A stretch of 6,749 bases of DNA from an uncultured Halieaceae bacterium (lineage in GTDB: Bacteria > Pseudomonadota > Gammaproteobacteria > Pseudomonadales > Halieaceae): contig CALINF010000280.1 of assembly GCA_938045215.1 (NCBI GenBank), forward strand, positions 1 to 6,749, in the 5' to 3' direction. Shown one piece after another: positions 1 to 5,587 of the stretch. The notes beneath the pieces are model-generated. The model was not told where the DNA came from, searched no databases, and worked only from the letters and a program-made list of their open reading frames with translations. The translations under genes were made by a program, and so were the position numbers. Position 1 is the stretch's first letter, and every line of letters begins with the position of its first letter.

Positions 1-429
1 GTGGTAACAGCCCTCGAACTTGACGATGGTGTCGCGGCCGGTATATCCCCGGGCCAGGCGGATGGCGCTCATGGTGGCCTCGGTGCCGGAGTTCACCATG
101 CGTACCATGTCCATCCCCGGCATGATCTCGCACAGGCGGTCCGCCAGCTGGATTTCCCGTTCCGTGGGCGCGCCGAAGCTGAGGCCCTTCTCGCTCTGGC
201 GCACCACAGCCTCCCGCACCTCCGGGTGATTGTGGCCCATGATCATCGGCCCCCAGGACAATACATAGTCGATGTAGCGTTTGCCCTCGCAGTCGAAAAC
301 GTACGGTCCTTCACTGCGATCAATAAATACCGGCGTGCCTCCAACGGCCCTGAAGGCTCGAACTGGCGAGTTCACGCCGCCGGGAATATGTTGTTGCGCG
401 CGTTCAAACAGCTGTTGCGAAGTGCTCAT
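1..429 (-). CDS. hemL: Glutamate-1-semialdehyde 2,1-aminomutase, N-terminal part (runs off left edge)
   Basis: This PLP-dependent cytosolic enzyme converts glutamate-1-semialdehyde to 5-aminolevulinate in the C5 route to tetrapyrroles. The ATG at 429 opens 143 codons that stay open to the window edge. The family is about 427 residues long, so about one third is present and the PLP-binding lysine lies outside. Visible family motifs are PGGVNSPVRAF (residues 16-26), the SWGPMIMGHNHP stretch (58-69), NSGTEAT (113-119, cofactor phosphate region) and FEGCYH (138-143). The start matches the usual HemL N-terminus (MSTSQQLFERA); the Shine-Dalgarno sequence ahead of it is weak. It lies 142 nt downstream of hemJ on the same strand, which puts an early and a late step of heme synthesis together. 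Identity is very secure. Confidence 0.97.
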   Translation of the reverse strand, partial: MSTSQQLFERAQQHIPGGVNSPVRAFRAVGGTPVFIDRSEGPYVFDCEGKRYIDYVLSWGPMIMGHNHPEVREAVVRQSEKGLSFGAPTEREIQLADRLCEIMPGMDMVRMVNSGTEATMSAIRLARGYTGRDTIVKFEGCYH

Positions 430-571
430 GTTGTCGTGTCATCTTGGCGTTATGGCGGGGAGGGGATTATTGCGGCTGTTGCGATGAAATGCCAGTCATG
501 CCCTGTTTCAGTCTAACTGCGCGTAGTGCCCGGCGCGGCGTGCACAGTGCGTTTTAGCCCAGATGACTACC
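430..571. other. hemJ-hemL intergenic gap, no clear signal
   Basis: This 142-nt spacer separates the hemJ stop from the hemL start, both on the minus strand. I found no convincing -35/-10 pair, no stem with a T-tract that would serve as a terminator, and no tRNA or known riboswitch pattern. The GC-rich stretch around 518-545 contains short self-complementary words but no clean long stem. The gap is long enough for a separate hemL promoter, but the sequence does not prove one. Confidence 0.4.
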
Positions 572-991
572 TCAGAAGGGCTTGAGGACTGCCAGCAAAA
601 CAATGGCGAACAGAAAGATCACGGGTACTTCGTTGAAAAAGCGATAGAACACATGCGTGTGGTTGTCTGTGTGTTGGTTGATGGCGTTAACGTAGCGCCC
701 GCATTGAATGTGGTAAACAACCAGGAAAGCCACGCCAGCGAGCTTGAGCCACAACCATTTGGCCTGCAGATAATAGTCGGGATTGGTGGCGAGCAGTGCC
801 AGTCCAAATCCGATGGCAAGAACCATGAAAGGCGTGACGAACCGATACAGTTTGCGTGCCATGATGGCCAGTTGATCCCTGGTTTCACGATGCTCGCTGG
901 CAGCGTAGTAAACGAAGATGCGCGGCAGGTAAAAGATGCCCGCAAACCAGCAGACAACGAAGATGAGGTGAAAGGCCTTCAGCCAAAGCAT
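572..991 (-). CDS. hemJ: Protoporphyrinogen IX oxidase HemJ (UPF0093 membrane protein)
   Basis: This inner-membrane protein of 139 residues has the usual length for HemJ, the oxygen-independent-type protoporphyrinogen IX oxidase used by many bacteria that lack HemG/HemY. It oxidises protoporphyrinogen IX to protoporphyrin IX, the penultimate step of heme synthesis. It shows the family's four hydrophobic helices (about 5-28, 52-70, 79-101, 121-137). The signature segments are KAFHLIFVVCWFAGIFYLPR (5-24) with His8 in helix 1, the basic RKLYRFVTP loop (46-54), KWLWLKL (78-84) with Lys83, the YHIQCGR motif (93-99) and FFNEVPVI (118-125) near the C-terminus. An AGGA-type ribosome site lies about 7 nt before the ATG. 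It starts 36 nt after the ClC gene stop, so co-transcription with that gene is possible. Its neighbour hemL supports the heme assignment over a CopD-like role. Confidence 0.92.
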   Translation of the reverse strand: MLWLKAFHLIFVVCWFAGIFYLPRIFVYYAASEHRETRDQLAIMARKLYRFVTPFMVLAIGFGLALLATNPDYYLQAKWLWLKLAGVAFLVVYHIQCGRYVNAINQHTDNHTHVFYRFFNEVPVIFLFAIVLLAVLKPF

Positions 992-1027
992 GTCAGAGTC
1001 CTGTGGGTGACGTTGCGTACAATCGCG

Positions 1028-2749
1028 TTACAACCGTGACAACGAGAATTTTTCTATACTCTCGCGAGTCACTATGCCGCGCAAGACACGATTGCCGCCT
1101 GATGCGCGTCCATAGACAGAGACAGCCTCAACCGTATCTGCGCGAATGGTGTCCATTGCCTGCCGCAGGGTGGCCTGCTCCGGAACCGACGCAATAGTCC
1201 AGCGCCGGATTGGCGCTTCCGTTATATCAGCCTGCTCTTCTTCTGCAGGACGGTCTTGCAGCCAGTCAACCAGTTCGGCTCCGCTTACAAGGTACAGGTC
1301 CTGGGTCTCTCGAGTTAGCACGCACCAGATCGGGTTGCCATCGATGATGGACTTCGCCGCTGAGGATTCGAGAATTGCTGATATTCGCACCACATTGGGG
1401 TCCATGTGTGAGGTGACGTCGGTTCTGTGTAGCATCTGGTTCAGCGGATCTTGTGGTACCGCTCGCTGCAATTGTCTCAGCACGGTCTGGTGTGCACTGC
1501 GCTGGCGGAAAACACCAGTGTTTGTCAGGTTCGCGGCTACGATCGCCAGCAGTGCTGGCATGGCAACCGAGATGGTCTGTGTCAGTTCGAGCACGGCCAA
1601 TATTGCCGCCAGTGGTGCATTGAGCACGACGCCCATCGCGGCTGCCATGCCAATCACTATGTAGAGGGTCTGGTCAGATGCGAACTGCGGAAAAAAGACG
1701 GCGCCCACCTGGCCCAGTGCGCCGCCCAGACAGGCGCCGATTAACAGGCTGGGACCGATTACACCAATGGGCATTCCCATGCCACTGCTGAAGCTTGTGG
1801 CCGCAAGCTTCGCGCCGGCGACGGTAAGTAGCAGGGTCAGCGTGAGTTCGCTCTGCAGAACCCTGTCGAGGGTGTCGTAGCCCATTCCCAGAACTTCCGG
1901 CACCAGCAGTGCGATAGTGCCCGTGAAAACGCCCGCCAGTAAAAAACGCAGTGCCACTGGCCAGTGCGATAAGCGTGCAGACACTTTGCTCAACCGGATA
2001 AACAGGGTAATTGCCATGCCACAGCAAACGCCCAGTAAAATGATGTAAGGGATTTCCCACAGTGAATTGAGGTGTACTTCGGGGATTGCCAGCAGTGCTG
2101 CACCGCCCCCCAGGTTACGACTGATTGCAGACGCAGAGACTGCGGACAGCATCACAGGGACGAAACCGGCAACCGTGTATTCGGCGACGATCACCTCCAT
2201 GGCGAAAATGACTCCCGCTAGGGGCGTATCGAATGCGGCGGCAATTCCGCCCGCTGCGCCGCAGGCAATGAGTACCCTCAGGCTGTTGTTGGGCAACCCC
2301 AGTCGCTGACCGAAAAAGCTGTTGATCGCGCCACCCAGGTGTACGCCAGGTCCCTCGCGGCCGCCGGATTGCCCGGTTGCCAGGGCAAAAGCGCCGCCGA
2401 AGAACTGAACCAGCATATTTCGCAGCGGCAGTGCGCCATAGTGAGAGTGCATCCGGCTCAGCACGTGGACAATGCCGGTTTCCCTGTCTTCGGGTTTTAA
2501 AAGAGAGAACGCGAGACCGAGTATCACCGCACCGGTGGCAGGCAGGCCGAATTGTAGCCACCGAGGTAATGACTCGAAGTCCTCACCGCCCGCTATACCC
2601 CACAGACTACCCAGCTGGCCGATCGCCAACTCAAATGCCAGCACGAGCAGACCCGAGGCGACACCGCCGACGATGCCCAGTAACGCGTACGCCAGGGCGG
2701 AGTCATAGTTCGTCAGAGAGTGACGATAGCGGTCCAGCAGAGTGCGCAA
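1028..2749 (-). CDS. ClC-family chloride channel/transporter with degenerate CBS-like C-terminus
   Basis: This 573-residue inner-membrane protein has a ClC core at about 17-425 and a cytosolic tail at about 440-573. The tail looks like a diverged CBS pair, the clearest part being 516-566 (ATLRQAMDTI... then GIVTRESI). Core motifs are GGREGPGVHLGG (129-140) with the gating glutamate Glu132, the CGAAGGIAAAFDTPLAG helix (163-179), GMPIGVIGPS (325-334) and LNAPLAAILAVLELT (376-390). Aligned from memory to E. coli ClcA, three positions differ. The filter GSGIP is ETGIV (90-94), the proton glutamate (ClcA Glu203) is Val186, and the chloride-coordinating Tyr445 is about His420. Transport mode is therefore uncertain, so no clcA symbol is given. 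The TTG start is forced: an in-frame TAA lies 21 nt upstream, AGGCGG lies about 11 nt before the start, and no nearby ATG exists. Confidence 0.93.
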   Translation of the reverse strand: MRTLLDRYRHSLTNYDSALAYALLGIVGGVASGLLVLAFELAIGQLGSLWGIAGGEDFESLPRWLQFGLPATGAVILGLAFSLLKPEDRETGIVHVLSRMHSHYGALPLRNMLVQFFGGAFALATGQSGGREGPGVHLGGAINSFFGQRLGLPNNSLRVLIACGAAGGIAAAFDTPLAGVIFAMEVIVAEYTVAGFVPVMLSAVSASAISRNLGGGAALLAIPEVHLNSLWEIPYIILLGVCCGMAITLFIRLSKVSARLSHWPVALRFLLAGVFTGTIALLVPEVLGMGYDTLDRVLQSELTLTLLLTVAGAKLAATSFSSGMGMPIGVIGPSLLIGACLGGALGQVGAVFFPQFASDQTLYIVIGMAAAMGVVLNAPLAAILAVLELTQTISVAMPALLAIVAANLTNTGVFRQRSAHQTVLRQLQRAVPQDPLNQMLHRTDVTSHMDPNVVRISAILESSAAKSIIDGNPIWCVLTRETQDLYLVSGAELVDWLQDRPAEEEQADITEAPIRRWTIASVPEQATLRQAMDTIRADTVEAVSVYGRASGGNRVLRGIVTRESIEKFSLSRL

Positions 2750-2872
2750 TTTGATTGAGTCCGCCTGTTAAAAGACCAATATTACCAGTTATCTCTTTTG
2801 TCATACCTCTTATACTGACCGGCCGCGCCAAAATAGGGGTTGGTGGCACACATTCAGGGCGAGATAGCAGAT
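2750..2872. promoter_or_regulatory. Divergent promoter region between the ClC gene and argC
   Basis: This 123-bp region must carry the start signals for both the ClC gene (minus strand) and argC (plus strand), since the genes diverge here. Its left half is markedly AT-richer than the flanking genes. A good plus-strand -10 candidate is TATACT at 2811-2816, but only a poor -35 match lies 16-18 nt ahead of it. On the minus strand a -10 candidate TAATAT occupies 2779-2784, again without a strong -35. A single ATTCA word at 2852-2856 resembles half of an ArgR box, but the partner half is missing. The region is certain by layout; the exact promoter elements are not. Confidence 0.5.
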
Positions 2873-3904
2873 ATGATCAGGATAGGGATTGTTGGTGGCA
2901 CAGGCTATACCGGGGTCGAGTTGCTCAGGTTGTTGGCCGCTCACGACGAGGCGGAAGTGGCAGTGATTACGTCTCGCGCCGAGAGTGGTCGGCGCGTTGA
3001 TGATCTGTTCCCCAATCTGCGCGGGTACTACGATCTGGCGTTCACTGAGCCATCTGTAGACGCACTGGCTGCCTGTGATGTGGTGTTTTTTGCTACTCCG
3101 CATAACGTTGCGATGAATCTGGTTCCGCAGTTGCTGGAAAGTGGCGCCCGCGTGATCGACTTGAGTGCGGACTATCGAATTCGAGATGCCGAACTGTGGT
3201 CGCATTGGTATGGCGAAACCCATGCCAGCCCGGAGTATCTGCAGCAGGCTGTGTACGGCTTACCTGAGGTTAATCGGGATGCCATCAAGGATGCGACATT
3301 GGTGGCCTGCCCTGGATGCTACCCCACGTCGGTACAGTTGGGTCTGATACCACTTATCAAGCATGAGCTGGTAGACCTGGAGCACTTGATTGCCAGTGCC
3401 GCATCGGGTGTGAGCGGCGCGGGTAGACAGGCAAAAATCGATAACCTTCTGTCGGAAGTGTCCGACTCATTCAAGGCCTATGCGGTGGCAGGGCACCGGC
3501 ATTTACCGGAGATAGAGCAGGGGTTGGCCGATGTGGCGGGAGATCCGGTCAAACTCACATTCGTACCCCATCTTTTGCCTATGATTCGCGGCATACATTC
3601 CACTCTTTACGCGCGTTTGACTGCGCATCCGGAAGACTTGCAGGCTCTATTTGAATCCTTTTATGCCGAGGAGCCATTTGTGGATGTGTTACCTGCGGGA
3701 ATGTTGCCGCAGACGCGTACTGTGCGCGGCGCCAATCGGTGTCAGCTCGCCGTGTCTGTTCCCCAGGGCCGTGACACGGTGGTGGTGATGAGCGCTATCG
3801 ACAATCTGGTCAAAGGTGCATCTGGTCAGGCGATTCAGAATATGAACATCATGTTTGGCCTGCCTGAGGGGACAGGCCTGCATCTGCCAGGGTTGTTGCC
3901 CTGA
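2873..3904 (+). CDS. argC: N-acetyl-gamma-glutamyl-phosphate reductase
   Basis: This cytosolic NADPH-dependent enzyme reduces N-acetyl-glutamyl-phosphate to N-acetyl-glutamate semialdehyde, the third step of arginine synthesis. The product is 343 residues, normal for the family's short form. Visible features are the dinucleotide-binding GGTGYTG (8-14), FFATPHNVAM, DLSADYRI, the catalytic-cysteine motif CPGCYPTS with Cys149, SGVSGAGRQ, and the GHRHLPEIEQG segment (207-217) with conserved histidines. The ATG at 2873 is chosen because MIRIGIVGGTGYTG is the standard N-terminus. An in-frame GTG at 2840 would add 11 residues unlike the family. The ribosome site is weak (AGGGCGAG, slightly far). The next gene follows 34 nt after the stop on the same strand, so read-through is likely. 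Confidence 0.97.
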   Translation: MIRIGIVGGTGYTGVELLRLLAAHDEAEVAVITSRAESGRRVDDLFPNLRGYYDLAFTEPSVDALAACDVVFFATPHNVAMNLVPQLLESGARVIDLSADYRIRDAELWSHWYGETHASPEYLQQAVYGLPEVNRDAIKDATLVACPGCYPTSVQLGLIPLIKHELVDLEHLIASAASGVSGAGRQAKIDNLLSEVSDSFKAYAVAGHRHLPEIEQGLADVAGDPVKLTFVPHLLPMIRGIHSTLYARLTAHPEDLQALFESFYAEEPFVDVLPAGMLPQTRTVRGANRCQLAVSVPQGRDTVVVMSAIDNLVKGASGQAIQNMNIMFGLPEGTGLHLPGLLP

Positions 3905-3912
3905 TGATAGCG

Positions 3913-3925
3913 CCTGTCCGACAGG
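3913..3925. repeat. Short perfect inverted repeat between argC and the next gene
   Basis: CCTGTC and GACAGG form perfect 6-nt arms around a single central C. In RNA this could be a five-pair stem with a three-base loop. The 3' arm contains the AGG that is the nearest Shine-Dalgarno-like word to the GTG start at 3939. There is no T-tract, so it is not a standard terminator. It could modestly affect translation of the next gene or be chance. Confidence 0.3.
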
Positions 3926-3938
3926 TTGGTGCGTTGCA

Positions 3939-4661
3939 GTGAGATTGCGATGCAGTCCCGGCTACAGCCGGATCGGAATGCTGGTTGCCGCCGTGGTAGC
4001 AATTGTGATTCTGGGCGTTGGCTTTTATCTGGGCCAGACCTCCACCTATAGTGGGCTCGGTATTGATCCGGCCAGCTATCGATCGTTGATGGACAGTGAA
4101 GCTGAGCGACAGGGTGAGCTGGAGACCCTGCAGAGCGAACTGGATATGCAGAAAACCCGCAATGAAGTGGATCGTGGTGCACTGGAGTTGGTGCGTAGCG
4201 ACATTGCCAGCCAGAAACAGGAGATCGCCGAGTTACAGGAAGGCTTGCAGTTTTATCGTAGCCTTATGGCGCCTGGGGAGATCGCTCAGGGGCTGAGCTT
4301 GCGCGCGATAGAGCTGGTGCCGAGGGAGGCCCCGGGGGTGTTTGCTTATCGGATAGTGGCTCAGCAGGAGGCTCGCAAGCACGCGACCGTAAAAGGTGAG
4401 TTATACATAGAAGTGTTTGGCCGGCTTGATCAGGAGTCGGTAAGCTATCCGTTGTCTACGCTGAGCGATGATCTTGATAGCAACGTTGTCCCTTTGCGGT
4501 TCAAGTACTTTCAGTCGATCGAGGGTGAGATGTTGTTGCCTGAGGGATTTGAGCCAGTGAGTGTTAATGTGGTGGCGAGTGCCTCAGCACCGCGTAAAAC
4601 AGAAGTCAGGGAGCAGTTCCCCTGGCAGGTAAAAGAGAGGTTCACCCATGTTGGGAAATAG
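3939..4661 (+). CDS. Inner-membrane coiled-coil protein, DUF6776-like
   Basis: The product is a 240-residue single-pass membrane protein of unknown function. A short basic N-terminus (RLRCSPGYSR) precedes one hydrophobic segment at about 13-32. A charged, heptad-like coiled coil runs from about 48 to 104 (SLMDSEAERQGELETLQ and onward), and a beta-rich C-terminal domain (about 110-235) should lie in the periplasm. This layout matches the DUF6776-type protein that, from memory, sits between argC and a bactofilin in Pseudomonas. The GTG at 3939 is preferred because it supplies the basic cytoplasmic end before the helix. A TTG at 3945 and an ATG at 3978 are alternatives, and the ATG would remove the basic residues. 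Its last 14 nt overlap the bactofilin start, which implies translational coupling. A role in anchoring or positioning the bactofilin is inference only. Confidence 0.85.
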   Translation: MRLRCSPGYSRIGMLVAAVVAIVILGVGFYLGQTSTYSGLGIDPASYRSLMDSEAERQGELETLQSELDMQKTRNEVDRGALELVRSDIASQKQEIAELQEGLQFYRSLMAPGEIAQGLSLRAIELVPREAPGVFAYRIVAQQEARKHATVKGELYIEVFGRLDQESVSYPLSTLSDDLDSNVVPLRFKYFQSIEGEMLLPEGFEPVSVNVVASASAPRKTEVREQFPWQVKERFTHVGK

Positions 4662-5112
4662 AAAGGCAGGATTTGGAAGCAGCGCCGGTACTACTTTGGT
4701 ATCACGAGACACTGTAATAGTAGGTGATATTCATTTTAGTGGCGCGCTTGATGTTGAAGGCACCGTGCAGGGCAATATTATTGCCAAACCAGACGCCGAT
4801 GCTGTTGTGAGGGTGATCGACAAGGGCTGTGTAAAGGGTGAGATCCGTGTGCCGGAAGTCATTATAAACGGCCGTGTAGAGGGCAACGTGTATTCCAGCA
4901 AACACCTGGAGCTGGCTGCAAAGGCCTGCGTGAAAGGTGACGTATTTTATACGCTGGTTGAGATGGCGGTGGGCTCTGAAGTGAACGGAAGCCTGCAGCA
5001 CGTTGTCGAACAGAGCAGCGATGGTGCAAAAAAGACCGATCAGGCGATTTCCATTGCCGAGGCAAAGCAGGATAAAAAACGATCGCAGTCCGTGTCAGAC
5101 AGGTCTGCGTAA
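4648..5112 (+). CDS. Bactofilin (polymer-forming cytoskeletal protein, DUF583/CcmA family)
   Basis: Bactofilins are small cytosolic, membrane-associated proteins that polymerise without nucleotide and localise cell-wall enzymes. This 154-residue product has the normal layout. A short flexible N-terminus (1-15) is followed by a right-handed beta-helix core of about 16-120 built from repeated rungs, then a charged disordered tail rich in K, D, Q and S (about 121-154). The rung pattern is visible as VEGTVQGNI (36-44), KGCVKGEI (59-66), INGRVEGNV (73-81), AKACVKGDV (91-99) and VGSEVNGSL (108-116). There is no transmembrane segment. A strong AGAGAGG ribosome site at 4634-4640 fixes the ATG. The overlap with the preceding membrane coiled-coil gene suggests that the two proteins act together in envelope organisation (inference). 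Confidence 0.94.
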   Translation: MLGNRKAGFGSSAGTTLVSRDTVIVGDIHFSGALDVEGTVQGNIIAKPDADAVVRVIDKGCVKGEIRVPEVIINGRVEGNVYSSKHLELAAKACVKGDVFYTLVEMAVGSEVNGSLQHVVEQSSDGAKKTDQAISIAEAKQDKKRSQSVSDRSA

Positions 5113-5136
5113 ACACAATGTAGTACACTTGGCTGT

Positions 5137-5161
5137 AAAGTTGACTAAAATGGTCAAGATT
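5137..5161 (+). promoter_or_regulatory. Candidate type-1 IscR operator at the erpA promoter
   Basis: The 25 bases agree at 21 positions with the E. coli type-1 IscR consensus as I recall it (ATASYYGACTRWWWYAGTCRRSTAT). The core holds both half-sites: TTGAC at 5141-5145 and its inverted copy GTCAA at 5153-5157. The site covers the -35 hexamer of the erpA promoter, a position suited to repression. In E. coli, [2Fe-2S]-IscR represses erpA through this class of site. The match is seen directly; its use here is inferred. Confidence 0.7.
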
Positions 5162-5169
5162 TAGATAAT
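5141..5169 (+). promoter_or_regulatory. Sigma-70-type promoter of erpA
   Basis: A -35 element TTGACT (5141-5146, five of six consensus bases) and a -10 element GATAAT (5164-5169, five of six) are separated by the ideal 17 bp. Transcription would start near 5176, giving a leader of about 33 nt before the erpA ATG. This is the best promoter in the window, and it lies in the only gap between the bactofilin gene and erpA. erpA can thus be expressed separately from the argC group. Confidence 0.75.
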
Positions 5170-5174
5170 TACGC

Positions 5175-5192
5175 GGTTTCATCAACGAAACC
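5175..5192 (+). repeat. Perfect inverted repeat in the erpA 5' leader
   Basis: GGTTTC (5175-5180) and GAAACC (5187-5192) form a six-pair stem with a six-base loop (ATCAAC). It begins at about the predicted transcription start and ends 16 nt before the ATG. It could cap the 5' end of the erpA transcript against decay, or act as DNA dyad symmetry for a regulator. No T-tract follows, so it is not a terminator. Confidence 0.4.
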
Positions 5193-5208
5193 CCGACAGA
5201 GAGCAAGC

Positions 5209-5562
5209 ATGTCAGTTGCAGAGAGTTTTGACCCCAGCACCATTCATCTGTCCGAGCGGGCGGTGCGCAAGGTGAGCGACCTGGTCGCCGAAGAGGAAAA
5301 TGAGGATTTGAAGCTGCGGGTGTTCATTACCGGCGGCGGATGCTCTGGATTCCAGTATGGCTTTACCTTTGATGAGCTTGCAGCTGACGACGATACGTTC
5401 ATCGAGAAGGATGGCGTTACAGTTCTGGTCGATCCGATGAGCTTCCAATATCTTGCGGGTTCACAAGTGGACTACACGGAGGGCCTTGAAGGCTCTCGCT
5501 TCGTTGTCAACAACCCCAACGCAACCACTACCTGTGGCTGTGGTGCCTCGTTCTCTGTTTAG
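5209..5562 (+). CDS. erpA: Iron-sulfur cluster insertion protein ErpA (A-type carrier)
   Basis: ErpA is a cytosolic carrier that receives Fe-S clusters from the ISC machinery and delivers them to apo-targets, classically the isoprenoid enzymes IspG/IspH and respiratory enzymes. At 117 residues it has the family length. The three cluster-binding cysteines are present: Cys45 in ITGGGCSGFQYGF (40-52), and Cys109 and Cys111 in TTCGCGASFSV at the C-terminus. The N-terminal IHLSERAVRKV segment and the VDPMSFQYL and VNNPNATTTCGCG segments fit ErpA better than IscA or SufA. The ATG has a GAGAG-type ribosome site. The gene has its own promoter with an IscR-like operator, which supports a function in Fe-S homeostasis. 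Confidence 0.95.
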   Translation: MSVAESFDPSTIHLSERAVRKVSDLVAEEENEDLKLRVFITGGGCSGFQYGFTFDELAADDDTFIEKDGVTVLVDPMSFQYLAGSQVDYTEGLEGSRFVVNNPNATTTCGCGASFSV

Positions 5563-5587
5563 GCGAGCTCTTCACAAGCAAACCGCT

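Noticed and set aside
1..516. Long plus-strand open frame over hemL
   Set aside because: It is antisense to hemL, which has clear family motifs. The plus-strand translation resembles no family I know and begins outside the window.
563..1039. Plus-strand open frame of 158 codons over hemJ
   Set aside because: It is an antisense shadow of hemJ. The minus-strand product has four helices and UPF0093 signature motifs, while the plus product is polar and featureless.
1146..1664. Plus-strand open frames inside the ClC gene
   Set aside because: They are antisense to a continuous 573-codon ClC gene with conserved motifs throughout, and show no ribosome sites or recognisable domains.
2851..2862. Possible ArgR box before argC
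   Set aside because: Only one ATTCA half-site is seen. No partner half or tandem box is present at the expected spacing.
2840..2872. Upstream GTG as the argC start
   Set aside because: It would add 11 residues not found in the family. The ATG at 2873 gives the standard MIRIGIVGGTGYTG N-terminus.
3902..3938. Rho-independent terminator after argC
   Set aside because: The inverted repeat at 3913-3925 has a very short loop and no T-tract, and the next gene on the strand follows at once.
5453..5587. Early start for the DsrE-like gene inside erpA
   Set aside because: Starting at 5453 would overlap over 100 nt of erpA, and the added residues simply read erpA in another frame before the signal peptide.
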